A DNA stretch of 64,000 bases from Prado023 sp963818445 (GCA_963818445.1 CAWFSG010000001.1:449777-513776); one strand, 5' to 3'; shown: positions 51,714-59,744, numbered from the stretch's first letter. Numbers and translations are program-made. The notes: generated by a model from the sequence alone, not told the origin.

Positions 51714-52356
51714 GCAGATCCTCGAACGGACGGCGACAAGCTCAGGGTCGTCGATGCCGCCCATGATGGATTCGCGCCCAGAAGCCGCACCGAAGCGGAA
51801 CCGGACCTTCCTGATCGTGGCGCTGGCGATCGTCGCCGGTCTGGTGCTCGGCGGCATGGCGCTCTTCGTCATGCAGCCGGGGGCTGATGCGGAGCTGCGC
51901 GGTCCGGTTCCCTCGGCCCAGGCGGCTGGAGGTGCCGCGGCGGCCGAGGAGGCGGCCCAGGCCGAGCAGGAGGCGGCCGCGGAGCAGGCAGCCGCAACGA
52001 AGACGAAGGTCAGGCTCACGAGCCGCGATCCCTTCGCGCCGCTGGTGGCCAAGCCCGCGCCGGCTCCCGTCGCGGCCCCAGTCCCGGCGGCGGCGACCGC
52101 GCCGGACGCCGCCTCGTCGACCTCCTCGGACTCCACCTCCGGCGCCAAGGGCGGCACCATCTCCGCCCTGACGATCTCGCCGCTGGGCAACTCGGTGAAG
52201 CTCAAGCTCGATGGCAAGAAGTACACGGTCGACGAGGGTGAGCAGTTCGCCAAGTCCTACCGGCTGTACGACATCTTCAACGCCAACTGCGCGGGCTTCC
52301 TCTACGGCGACCAGAACGCGGTCGTCTGCGAGGGCGACTCGGTCTCGATCGGCTGA
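51706..52356 (+). CDS. PilP-like extracytoplasmic pilus protein
   Basis: 216 residues. One membrane helix (about residues 27-48), an Ala/Glu-rich helical spacer, the motif SRDPFAPLV and a C-terminal beta domain (ALTISPLGNSVKLKLDGKKYTVDEGEQF...). The DPFxPL motif followed by a small beta domain is the layout of PilP/GspC proteins, which contact the secretin in two-membrane bacteria; no secretin gene is seen here. Two cysteines (NCAGF, VCEGD) may form a disulfide. GAAGGA lies 8 nt before ATG 51706. Last gene of the pilus operon. Confidence 0.7.
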   Translation: MSEQILERTATSSGSSMPPMMDSRPEAAPKRNRTFLIVALAIVAGLVLGGMALFVMQPGADAELRGPVPSAQAAGGAAAAEEAAQAEQEAAAEQAAATKTKVRLTSRDPFAPLVAKPAPAPVAAPVPAAATAPDAASSTSSDSTSGAKGGTISALTISPLGNSVKLKLDGKKYTVDEGEQFAKSYRLYDIFNANCAGFLYGDQNAVVCEGDSVSIG

Positions 52357-52400
52357 TCGGCCGACCTGCGTGCGCGATCCGGGCGTCTGCCCCGGCGTGA

Positions 52401-52406
52401 CAGAAT
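52401..52406 (+). promoter_or_regulatory. -10 box for leaderless aroC transcript
   Basis: CAGAAT (preceded by GA) ends 6 nt before the aroC ATG at 52413. No ribosome-binding site is present, which supports a leaderless start. Confidence 0.4.
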
Positions 52407-52412
52407 CGGGCA

Positions 52413-53597
52413 ATGCTTCGATGGTTGACCGCTGGCGAGTCGCACGGCCAGGCCCTTGTCGGCGTGCTCGAGGGCATGCCGGCCGATGTCGCGATCACGA
52501 CCGCCGACATCGCCCGTGAGCTGCAGCGTCGGCGCCTCGGCGTCGGGCGCGGCGCCCGGATGAAGTTCGAGGCCGACGAGATCCGCGTGATCGGCGGCGT
52601 GCGGCACGGGCGCACCATGGGCGGCCCGGTCGCGATCGAGGTGGGCAACAGCGAGTGGCCGAAGTGGGTCGAGGTGATGTCCTCGGATCCGGTTGACGCC
52701 GAGGTGCTGGATGCTCAGGCCCGCAACGCGCCGCTGACCCGCCCGCGCCCCGGGCACGCCGACCTCGCGGGCATGCAGAAGTACGGCTTCGACGAGTCCC
52801 GCCCGATCCTCGAGCGCGCCTCCGCCCGGGAGACGGCCGCGCGGGTCGCGCTCGGTGCGGTGGCGAAGGCGTTCCTGCACGACGTGCTCGGCGCGAGTGT
52901 CATCAGCCACGTGGTGGAGATCGGGACCGTCGCGGTGCCCGCCGGCACGCCGCTGCCCACCCCGGCCGACCTCGACGCGATCGACGCCGACCCCGCCCGC
53001 TGTGCCGACCCGGCCACCGCGGCCCTCATGGCCGAGGAGGTCGAGGCCGCCCGCCGCGACGGCGACACCCTCGGCGGCATCGTCGAGGTGCTGGTCGACA
53101 ACCTGCCGCCCGGCCTCGGCTCGCACGTGCACTGGGACCGCCGCCTCGACTCGCGCCTCGCCGGTGCGCTCATGGGGATCCAGGCGATCAAGGGAGTGGA
53201 GGTCGGCGACGGCTTCGAGCTCGCCCGCACCCGCGGCTCCCTGGCCCACGACGAGATCCTCCCGGACGGGCCGGGCAGGGTGCGCCGGGCCTCCGGCCGC
53301 GCAGGCGGGACCGAGGGCGGGATGAGCACCGGCGAGCTGCTGCGGGTGCGTGCGGCGATGAAGCCGATCGCAACCGTCCCGCGCGCCCTGCGCACCGTGG
53401 ACGTCGCCACCGGCGAGGAGGCCCGCGCCAACAACCAGCGGTCGGATGTGTGCGCGGTGCCGGCCGCCGGCGTGGTCGCCGAGGCGATGGTTGCCCTCGT
53501 CGTGGCCGACGCCGTGCTGGAGAAGTTCGGCGGCGACAGCGTGACCGAGACCCGCCGCAACGTCGAGGGGTACCTGGCCGGGCTGGCCATCCGATGA
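52413..53597 (+). CDS. aroC: Chorismate synthase
   Basis: 394 residues; last step to chorismate, using reduced FMN. Conserved: MLRWLTAGESHGQALVGVLEG, RRRLGVGRGARMKFEAD, GRPGHADLAGM-like RPRPGHADL, ASARETAARVA and GRAGGTEGGMSTG. Full length. Head of the aroC-aroK-aroB operon, overlapping aroK by 4 nt. Confidence 0.96.
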   Translation: MLRWLTAGESHGQALVGVLEGMPADVAITTADIARELQRRRLGVGRGARMKFEADEIRVIGGVRHGRTMGGPVAIEVGNSEWPKWVEVMSSDPVDAEVLDAQARNAPLTRPRPGHADLAGMQKYGFDESRPILERASARETAARVALGAVAKAFLHDVLGASVISHVVEIGTVAVPAGTPLPTPADLDAIDADPARCADPATAALMAEEVEAARRDGDTLGGIVEVLVDNLPPGLGSHVHWDRRLDSRLAGALMGIQAIKGVEVGDGFELARTRGSLAHDEILPDGPGRVRRASGRAGGTEGGMSTGELLRVRAAMKPIATVPRALRTVDVATGEEARANNQRSDVCAVPAAGVVAEAMVALVVADAVLEKFGGDSVTETRRNVEGYLAGLAIR

Positions 53598-54225
53598 GCG
53601 GCCCGGCCGCCTCGATCGGTGTGAACGATTCCGACGATCGGATGGTCGGAATCGTTCACACCGACCAGCTCTCCGCGTCGGGGGTCCCAGCGAGGCGCCC
53701 TGTCGTCGTGCTCGTCGGGGTGCCGGGCGCGGGGAAGTCGACCGTGGGGCAGGCGCTCGCGAGCGGCTCGGGGTCGGCTTCCGGGACACCGACGCCGACG
53801 TGGAATCGACCACCGGGCGGGCGATCGCCGACATCTTCGTGGAGTCGGGGGAGTCGGAGTTCCGCCGCCTGGAGGCCCAGGCGGTCGCCAGCGCCCTGGC
53901 CGAGCACGACGGCGTTCTGGCCCTCGGTGGGGGAGCGGTGATCGACCCCGGAACGCGGGCCCTGCTGGTCGGCGGTCCGGTGGTGTGGTTGCGCGTGGGT
54001 CTCGCCGCCGCGTCGCAGCGCGCCGGTCTCTCGGGTGCCCGACCGGTCCTGTTGGGCAACGTGCGCGCCCAGATGAAGTCCCTGATGGACGCCCGCGCCC
54101 CGCTCTACACCGAGGTCGCCCGCCTGATCGTGGACACCGACGAGCTCTCGGCCGACGAGACGGTCGACGCGATCGTCAGCGGGCTCGACCTCACCGCCCC
54201 CTCGGATCCGGAGACCCGCCCATGA
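53594..54225 (+). CDS. aroK: Shikimate kinase, with a frame break and a palindrome in its 5' part
   Basis: About 210 residues if started at ATG 53594, which overlaps the aroC stop (ATGA). The P-loop is GVPGAGKST; then RDTDADVESTTGRAIADIF (shikimate-binding Asp), ALGGGAVIDPGTR and the lid RPVLLGN. The frame breaks near 53759: gcg ctc gcg ag where gcg gag is expected, a lost G. The first 35 residues have no counterpart in shikimate kinases and are encoded by the palindromic element R2; GTG 53708 would give a normal N-terminus. Confidence 0.82.
53617..53663. repeat. Palindromic element R2, copy B, at the aroC-aroK junction
   Basis: CGGTGTGAACGATTCCGAC (53617-53635) is the exact reverse complement of 53645-53663; the loop is GATCGGATG. 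The core ACGATTCCGAC and its complement are shared with the palindrome at 30011-30075. If aroK starts at 53594 the element is read in frame and adds IGVNDSDDRMVGIVHTD. Confidence 0.85.
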
Positions 54226-55313
54226 CCGACGCCACCCGGATCACCGTCAGCACGCAGCGCCCGTACGACGTCGTCGTCGGCCGTGGCCTGCTCGGCGAGC
54301 TGCCCGCCATGCTCGGCGCGGGGGTCCAGCGCGTCGCCGTCATCCACCCGGCGGCCCTGCGCACCACGGCTGAGGCGGTCCGGGAGGACCTGCTGGCGGC
54401 CGGCTACGCGGCAATCCTGCTCGAGACGCCCGACGCCGAGGAGGCGAAGTCCGCCCAGGTGGCCGCCTTCTGCTGGGGCGTCCTGGGGCAGGCCGGGTTC
54501 ACCCGCTCAGACGCCATCGTGAGCGTCGGCGGCGGGGCCACCACCGACCTCGCCGGGTTCGTGGCCGCCACCTGGCTGCGCGGCGTGCGCGTGGTGCACG
54601 TCCCCACGACCCTGCTCGCCATGGTCGATGCGGCCGTCGGCGGCAAGACCGGCATCAACACCGCCGAGGGCAAGAACCTCGTCGGCGCGATCCACGAGCC
54701 GTCGGGCGTGGTGTGCGACCTGAACTCGCTGGAGACCCTGCCCCGCAACGACCTCGTCGCCGGGATGGCCGAGGTCGTCAAGGCCGGGTTCATCCGCGAC
54801 ACCACGATCCTCGACCTCGTCCAGGCCGACCCCGCTGCGGCCACCGACCCACCGAGCCCGGTGCTGCGCGAGCTGATCGAGCGCGCGATCCGGGTCAAGG
54901 CCGACGTGGTCGCCGGGGACCTCCACGAGACCTCACGTGCACTCGGCGGTCGCGAGATCCTCAACTACGGCCACACGCTCGGCCACGCGATCGAGCGTGC
55001 TGAGCGCTACCGCTGGCGCCACGGCGCGGCGGTGTCGGTCGGCATGATGTTCGCCGCGGAGCTCGCCTGCCTGTCCGGGCGGATCGGCGAGGCCGAGGTC
55101 GACCTGCACCGCGAGATCCTCACGTCCCTCGGGCTGCCGGTGACCTACGGCGGGTCGTCGTGGCCCGCGCTGTCCGAGGCGATGCTCGTCGACAAGAAGG
55201 CGCGCGGGAGCAGCCTGCGCTTCATCATCCTCGACGCCATCGGCTCGCCCATCTTCCTCGACGGCCCCGACCCGACCCTGCTGCTCGCCGCCTACGGCCA
55301 GATCGCCGACTGA
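54222..55313 (+). CDS. aroB: 3-dehydroquinate synthase
   Basis: 363 residues; NAD- and metal-dependent cyclisation of DAHP. Visible: SVGGGATTDLAGFVAATWLRG, PTTLLAMVDAAVGGKTGINT, EGKNLVGAIHEP, GMAEVVKAGFI and the metal histidines in ILNYGHTLGHAIE and RHGAAVSVGM. Length is normal. ATGA overlap with aroK. Confidence 0.96.
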   Translation: MTDATRITVSTQRPYDVVVGRGLLGELPAMLGAGVQRVAVIHPAALRTTAEAVREDLLAAGYAAILLETPDAEEAKSAQVAAFCWGVLGQAGFTRSDAIVSVGGGATTDLAGFVAATWLRGVRVVHVPTTLLAMVDAAVGGKTGINTAEGKNLVGAIHEPSGVVCDLNSLETLPRNDLVAGMAEVVKAGFIRDTTILDLVQADPAAATDPPSPVLRELIERAIRVKADVVAGDLHETSRALGGREILNYGHTLGHAIERAERYRWRHGAAVSVGMMFAAELACLSGRIGEAEVDLHREILTSLGLPVTYGGSSWPALSEAMLVDKKARGSSLRFIILDAIGSPIFLDGPDPTLLLAAYGQIAD

Positions 55314-55386
55314 ACCGCCCGCGCCGGGCCGCGGCCCTCCCCGCCCAGCCCCTCCGCCCAGCCCCTCCGCCCAGGGTCCCGAGCTC

Positions 55387-55479
55387 CCGATCTGATCCAA
55401 CTCCCGGGCCGAACACGCGCCCGGGACCTGGAGCAAACCGCGAACCCTGCACGAGACTTGGATCAAACCGCGACCTTGG
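55387..55479. repeat. Dispersed 93-nt intergenic repeat R1, copy B
   Basis: Gap-free partner of 17473-17565. TGATCCAA near its left end and TTGGATCA near its right end are exact complements, so it folds into a long hairpin. It also holds an internal direct copy (ACCTGGAGCAAACCGCGA and ACTTGGATCAAACCGCGA). It sits between aroB and aroQ; just before it are copies of CCCAGCCCCTCCG in tandem (about 55340-55375). Confidence 0.75.
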
Positions 55480-55507
55480 CGTGGGTGCGGGGGCGTCGGC
55501 GGCTCGG

Positions 55508-55513
55508 TAGAGT
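55508..55513 (+). promoter_or_regulatory. -10 box for leaderless aroQ transcript
   Basis: TAGAGT ends 6 nt before the aroQ ATG at 55520, the spacing of a leaderless transcript. It shows aroQ is transcribed apart from aroB. Confidence 0.55.
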
Positions 55514-55519
55514 CCGGGC

Positions 55520-55954
55520 ATGCGCAGCGTCCTGGTCCTCAACGGTCCCAACCTCGGTCGGCTCGGCAGTCGGGAGCCCGACGTGTACGGGTCGACGACC
55601 TTCGTTGACCTCGCCCAGCAGTGCGTGGCCCACGGTGCGCTGCACGGCCTGGCCGTCGACGTGCGCCAGACCGACTCCGAGTCCGAGCTGATCGGTTGGC
55701 TGCACGAGGCCGCCGACGGGCGCATCCCCGTCGTGCTCAACCCGGCGGCATTCACGCACTACTCCTACGCCCTGCGCGATGCCGTGGCCATGCGCACTGC
55801 CCCGCTGATCGAGGTGCACATCAGCAATCCGCACGCCCGTGAGGAGTTCCGCCACACCTCGGTGATCTCCGCGGTCGCCACGGGCGTCATCGCCGGCTTC
55901 GGCGTCCAGTCCTACACGCTGGCCCTCGACGCGATCGCCACCACCCCCGAGTAG
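55520..55954 (+). CDS. aroQ: 3-dehydroquinate dehydratase, type II
   Basis: 144 residues. VLVLNGPNLGRLGSREPDVYG carries the catalytic Tyr loop, RQTDSESELIGWLHEA the substrate region, LNPAAFTHYSYALRDA the conserved Asn and His-containing segment, and EVHISNPHAREEFRHTS the second His. The dodecameric type II enzyme converts dehydroquinate to dehydroshikimate. Normal length. Confidence 0.95.
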   Translation: MRSVLVLNGPNLGRLGSREPDVYGSTTFVDLAQQCVAHGALHGLAVDVRQTDSESELIGWLHEAADGRIPVVLNPAAFTHYSYALRDAVAMRTAPLIEVHISNPHAREEFRHTSVISAVATGVIAGFGVQSYTLALDAIATTPE

Positions 55955-56001
55955 TCCGCAAATCCGCGCAGGTCTGCCGTCCGCGACCGGCGGGCGCACA
56001 T

Positions 56002-56039
56002 CCTCCCGGATTCGCGCTACCTCCAGGAGTTCCGGGAGG
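56002..56039 (+). terminator. Inverted repeat in the aroQ-efp gap
   Basis: CCTCCCGGA (56002-56010) pairs with TCCGGGAGG (56031-56039). It lies in the 256-nt gap 55955-56210 and may end the aroQ transcript. A likely -10 for efp, TACCCT, is at 56155-56160. Nothing else is recognised in this gap. Confidence 0.4.
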
Positions 56040-56210
56040 GTGAATCGAAAGTGGGAGGGCGGACGACCCGGCCGCGGGCGAGGGGCGTTGTGGAACACCT
56101 GCGATGCCGTTGGGCGCCGGACCGTTGGGATTCGGGCAGGGCCCCGGCACCCGGTACCCTTGGGGTCCTGGGCCTCGCCCGACCCCACCGACCACCTACC
56201 TTGGAGAACC

Positions 56211-56771
56211 ATGGCCACGACCAACGACCTCAAGAACGGCCTCGTGCTGAACATCGACGGCCAGCTGTGGACCGTGGTCGAGTTCCAGCACGTGAAGCCC
56301 GGCAAGGGTCCGGCGTTCGTGCGCACCAAGCTCAAGAACGTGCTCTCCGGCAAGGTGGTCGACAAGACGTTCAACGCGGGCCTGAAGGTCGAGACGGCCA
56401 ACGTCGACAAGCGCGACATGACCTACCTGTACAAGGACGGCACGGACTTCGTCTTCATGGACCTGCAGTCCTACGACCAGCTGCACATCAGCGGCGACGT
56501 CGTCGGCGACGCGGAGAAGTACCTGCTCGAGAACCAGAACGCCCTGGTCGCCACCAACGAGGGCGTCCCGCTGTACGTCGAGCTCCCGGCCTCCGTCGAG
56601 CTGGAGATCACCTACACCGAGCCCGGCCTGCAGGGCGACCGCTCGACCGGCGGCACCAAGCCCGCCACCCTGGAGACGGGTGCCGAGATCCAGGTGCCGC
56701 TGTTCGTCGAGCAGGGCACCAAGGTCAAGGTCGACACCCGCGACGGCTCGTACCTCGGCCGCGTGAACTGA
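56211..56771 (+). CDS. efp: Elongation factor P
   Basis: 186 residues in three beta domains. It relieves ribosomes stalled at proline runs. The tip loop of domain I is HVKPGKGPAFVRTKLKN with the lysine at the modification position; domains II and III include TYLYKDGTDFVFMD and the C-terminal VDTRDGSYLGRVN. GGAGAA lies 4 nt before the ATG. nusB follows 3 nt after the stop. Confidence 0.97.
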   Translation: MATTNDLKNGLVLNIDGQLWTVVEFQHVKPGKGPAFVRTKLKNVLSGKVVDKTFNAGLKVETANVDKRDMTYLYKDGTDFVFMDLQSYDQLHISGDVVGDAEKYLLENQNALVATNEGVPLYVELPASVELEITYTEPGLQGDRSTGGTKPATLETGAEIQVPLFVEQGTKVKVDTRDGSYLGRVN

Positions 56772-56774
56772 CCC

Positions 56775-57200
56775 GTGACCGCACGTGGCAAGGCGCGCAA
56801 GCGCGCACTCGACATCCTCTACGCGGCCGAGCTGCGCGGCGTGTCGCCGCTCGTGGTGCTGGCGGAGAAGCCGCTGGCCGAGGGCTCGGCGCAGTCCCAG
56901 CCGACGCCCAACCCGTACGTGGCGACGCTCGTGGAGGGCGTGGTCGCCCACCAGGTCCGGATCGATGAGCTGCTCAGCACGTACTCGTCGGGCTGGGCGC
57001 TGGACCGGATGCCCGCCGTGGACCGCAACATCCTGCGGATCGGCGTGTTCGAGCTGCTGTGGTGCGACGACGTGCCGGACGCCGTGGTGATCGACGAGGC
57101 CGTCAGCCTCGCCCGCGGGATCTCGACCGACGAGTCGCCGGCGTTCGTCAACGGCGTCCTTGCCCGGATCCTCGACCTGCGCCCCCGCCTGGCAGTCTGA
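56775..57200 (+). CDS. nusB: Transcription antitermination factor NusB
   Basis: 141 residues, all-helical. Starts TARGKARKRALDILYAAELRG and has RMPAVDRNILRIGVFELLW and PDAVVIDEAVSLARGIST followed by FVNGVLARI, the family hallmarks. With NusE it binds boxA RNA during rRNA synthesis. GTG start after efp. Confidence 0.95.
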   Translation: MTARGKARKRALDILYAAELRGVSPLVVLAEKPLAEGSAQSQPTPNPYVATLVEGVVAHQVRIDELLSTYSSGWALDRMPAVDRNILRIGVFELLWCDDVPDAVVIDEAVSLARGISTDESPAFVNGVLARILDLRPRLAV

Positions 57201-57346
57201 ACGCCCCGGCGGGCCTGGCCGCAGCGGCTCCGGCCCCTTCCGATCCCGCGATCGGTCCGCCATCGCGCGGCCGGATCCCGGATCGGTCCGGATTCGCGCT
57301 CGCGGATCGTCGCAATCCGGATCGAGCATCGGTCGACGGCCGCGAG

Positions 57347-57420
57347 TGCCCCGGGTGGGATTCGAACCCACACTGGACGGTTTTTGAGACCGCTTCCTCT
57401 GCCGGTTGGGATACCGGGGC
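57347..57420 (-). tRNA. tRNA with CAA (Leu) anticodon but short variable loop
   Basis: The minus strand folds as a 74-nt tRNA: acceptor GCCCCGG/CCGGGGC, D arm with the GG pair, anticodon arm GCGGT-CTCAAAA-ACCGT with CAA, five-base variable loop, T arm GTGGG-TTCGAAT-CCCAC, discriminator A and no encoded CCA. A leucine tRNA normally has a long variable arm (class II); this one is class I in shape. The D stem is weak (one C-A mismatch). It stands alone between nusB and the response regulator. Confidence 0.75.
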
Positions 57421-57601
57421 GCCGCGCTCATGGTAGTCCAGCGCCTGATGTCGATGATCCATGCAGCCTCGCGACGCCAGAGGGTTCGCAGACCAGCACG
57501 GATCACGCGGCTGGGGCTCGGCGAGCGTGGCGGGGCGGGATCACCCGGGTGGGCGTTGGCGCTCGGCCAGTTCCTCGCTCGGTCCCGTCAGCGCCCGTCG
57601 G

Positions 57602-57607
57602 TAGGGT
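57602..57607 (+). promoter_or_regulatory. -10 box for leaderless ANTAR regulator transcript
   Basis: TAGGGT ends 6 nt before the GTG at 57614. No ribosome-binding site is present. This matches the leaderless pattern seen at ruvC (same hexamer) and the small gene at 30133. Confidence 0.6.
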
Positions 57608-57613
57608 TGGCAC

Positions 57614-58195
57614 GTGTCCGCCCGTGTCGTCGTCGTCGAGGATGAGTCCCTCATCCGCCTCGACCTCGTCGAGATGCTCACCGAGGCTGGCTACGAGGTC
57701 GTCGGCCAGGCCGGGGACGGGGAGTCCGGCGTCCGACTGGTCCGCGAGCTGCGCCCGGATGTCGTGCTCATGGACGTGAAGATGCCCGTCCTCGACGGGG
57801 TGTCGGCAGCCGAGGCCCTGGCCGCGGACAGCATCGCCCCGATCGTGCTGCTGACGGCGTTCAGCCAGTCGGACCTCGTCGAGCGCGCGCTGGCCGCGGG
57901 CGTCCAGGGCTACGTCGTCAAGCCGTTCACGCTCGCCGAGCTGCGCCCAGCCATCGAGATCGCGCGAGCCCGGTTCGCCGAGGTGCACGCGCTGCGCAAC
58001 GGAGTGGCTGACCTCGAGGATCGCCTCGAGGCACGCAAGGTCATCGAGCGCGCGAAGTCCGCCCTTCAGGTTCGGTTCGGCTGGGACGAGCAGGCTGCTT
58101 TCGCGTGGTTGCAGCGCGCAGCCATGGACGCCCGGGTGCCGATGGCCGACGTGGCGCGGCGCGTGCTCGAGCAGGACCCGCCCGACCCGGCCTGA
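57614..58195 (+). CDS. Response regulator with ANTAR RNA-binding domain (PdtaR-like)
   Basis: 193 residues. Receiver domain (about 1-120) with the acidic pocket VVVEDE, phosphorylation site D54 in LMDVKMP, Thr in LLTAFSQ and Lys in YVVKPFTL. The C-terminal ANTAR domain (about 130-185, EDRLEARKVIERAKSALQVRFGWDEQAAFAWLQRAAMD) binds paired hairpins in mRNA to prevent termination. It precedes the liv transporter, as in other actinobacteria, but no ANTAR-type twin hexaloop is recognised nearby. Confidence 0.92.
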   Translation: MSARVVVVEDESLIRLDLVEMLTEAGYEVVGQAGDGESGVRLVRELRPDVVLMDVKMPVLDGVSAAEALAADSIAPIVLLTAFSQSDLVERALAAGVQGYVVKPFTLAELRPAIEIARARFAEVHALRNGVADLEDRLEARKVIERAKSALQVRFGWDEQAAFAWLQRAAMDARVPMADVARRVLEQDPPDPA

Positions 58196-58210
58196 GTCTG
58201 CCCGGCCGAG

Positions 58211-58240
58211 AGCCCGGTCGCCCCCGGAAGACGGCGGGCT
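58211..58240 (+). terminator. Possible terminator after the ANTAR regulator
   Basis: AGCCCG (58211-58216) and CGGGCT (58235-58240) flank a GC-rich loop that can pair further (CGCC/GGCG). No T tract. Weak evidence. Confidence 0.3.
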
Positions 58241-58298
58241 GGCGGAAAGGCCCCAAACCACCAGACACGCGGGCAATTCACCCAGCGTCGGACAAGCC

Positions 58299-58365
58299 GT
58301 TACCAATCCGTTACCGTCCGATCGTCCAGGTCCGTTACATGCCGGACACAGAGGTGCTGTAGTTT
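58299..58365 (+). promoter_or_regulatory. livK promoter region with GTTAC repeats
   Basis: GTTAC occurs at 58299-58303 and 58310-58314 (six bases apart, 11-bp period), and again at 58334-58338, each preceded by CC. The first two match the spacing of an OmpR-family operator such as GlnR (GTnAC-N6-GnAAC). An extended -10, TGCTGTAGTTT with TAGTTT at 58360-58365, follows, 56 nt upstream of the livK ATG. Confidence 0.5.
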
Positions 58366-58421
58366 CCGCCCCACGATGCTCGCTCCCGCGGGCACGGATC
58401 ACGACTCCCCAAAGGACACAC

Positions 58422-59699
58422 ATGCGTACAACGATCAAGATCGGGGCGACGGCCGTGGCCGCTGCCCTGGCTCTGACCGCCTGCAGCGGCTCCTCGGACT
58501 CCGCGTCCGACGGCGCCAGCGGCGGCGCCGCAGCCGGCAAGACCCTCGTCGTCTCGTCCGACCTGCCCCTGCAGGGCGCGGCCACCGATGCCAACGTGTC
58601 GACCAACAACATGATCAAGCTCTACCTCGAGCAGATCGGCAACAAGGTCGGCGACTTCAACCTCGAGTTCAAGGAGTACGACAACGCGACTGCGGCCAAG
58701 GGCTCGTGGGACGACGCGACGTGTGCCAAGAACGCTGTTGACCACGTGGCCAACACCAACGAGGTCGCTGTCATGGGCACCTACAACTCCGGGTGCGCCA
58801 AGATCATCGTGCCGGTCCTCAACCAGGATCCCGATGGCCCCATGCTGATGGTGTCGCACGCCAACACCAACCCAGGCCTGACGAAGACGTGGGATCCGGG
58901 CGAGCCCGACATCTTCTACCCGACGGGCGCGCGCAACTACGCCCGCGTCGTGACCACCGATGAGTACCAGGGTGCCGCGGCCGCGCAGTTCGTGGCCAAG
59001 GAGCTGGGCCTGAAGAAGTGCTTCGTCATCAACGACAACCAGACCTACGGTCAGGGTGTTGCCAAGGCGTTCGCGGATGAGGCTGCCAAGCAGGGCATCG
59101 AGGTCCTGGGCAACGAGGCATGGGATGCCAAGCAGCCCAACTACTCGGCGTTCTTCGAGCAGATCAAGGCCACGGACCCCGACTGCCTCTACGTCGGCGG
59201 CATCTACGACAACAACGGCGGCCAGCTCGTCAAGGACAAGGTCAAGGTCCTCGGCGACAACACCGCCGTGGCCATGATGGGCCCGGACGGCTTCACCGGC
59301 TACACCGACCTGCAGGCCCAGCCTGAGGCCGAGGGCATGTACCTGTCGTTCGCCGGACTGGACCAGAGCTCGCTCCTGGCCGCCGGTGGTGCCGGTGCGG
59401 ACCTGGTGAACGCCTACAAGGAGAAGTACGGCACGGATCCGGTCGGCAGCTACCCGCTGTACGGCGTGGCCGCGATGCAGGTCATCCTCGAGGCGATCGC
59501 CAAGTCCGATGGCACCCGCAAGAGCATCACGGACGCGGTGTTCTCCGGTGAGGGCATCACGATCCCCGCTGACAAGTCCGTGATCGGCAAGGAGATCAAG
59601 ATCGACACGGCCAGCGGCGACAGCGGCAACAAGGACATCAGCATCCTGCAGATGACCAGTGGCCAGGAGAAGCTGGTCATGCCCTGGGTCATCAACTGA
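58422..59699 (+). CDS. livK: Branched-chain amino acid ABC transporter, substrate-binding lipoprotein
   Basis: 425 residues. Lipoprotein signal with lipobox LTAC (Cys21), then a Ser/Gly/Ala linker and a periplasmic-binding-protein type I fold (VVSSDLPLQGAATDANVSTNNMIKLYLEQ..., VMGTYNSGCAKIIVPVLNQ, AQFVAKELGLKKCFVINDNQTYGQGVAKAF). It binds Leu/Ile/Val or related amides outside the cell and delivers them to LivHM. AAAGGA lies 5 nt before ATG. A hairpin separates it from the downstream genes, likely setting a higher LivK dose. Confidence 0.9.
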   Translation: MRTTIKIGATAVAAALALTACSGSSDSASDGASGGAAAGKTLVVSSDLPLQGAATDANVSTNNMIKLYLEQIGNKVGDFNLEFKEYDNATAAKGSWDDATCAKNAVDHVANTNEVAVMGTYNSGCAKIIVPVLNQDPDGPMLMVSHANTNPGLTKTWDPGEPDIFYPTGARNYARVVTTDEYQGAAAAQFVAKELGLKKCFVINDNQTYGQGVAKAFADEAAKQGIEVLGNEAWDAKQPNYSAFFEQIKATDPDCLYVGGIYDNNGGQLVKDKVKVLGDNTAVAMMGPDGFTGYTDLQAQPEAEGMYLSFAGLDQSSLLAAGGAGADLVNAYKEKYGTDPVGSYPLYGVAAMQVILEAIAKSDGTRKSITDAVFSGEGITIPADKSVIGKEIKIDTASGDSGNKDISILQMTSGQEKLVMPWVIN

Positions 59700-59707
59700 T
59701 CCACTGA

Positions 59708-59744
59708 AATGGGAGGGGCGGCCTACTCGGTCGTCCCTCCCATT
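59708..59744 (+). terminator. Intra-operon hairpin between livK and livH
   Basis: AATGGGAGGGGCGGCC (59708-59723) pairs with 59729-59744 over 16 bp, with two G-T wobbles and loop TACTC. Position after a binding-protein gene is typical of partial terminators or mRNA stabilisers in ABC operons. Confidence 0.7.
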
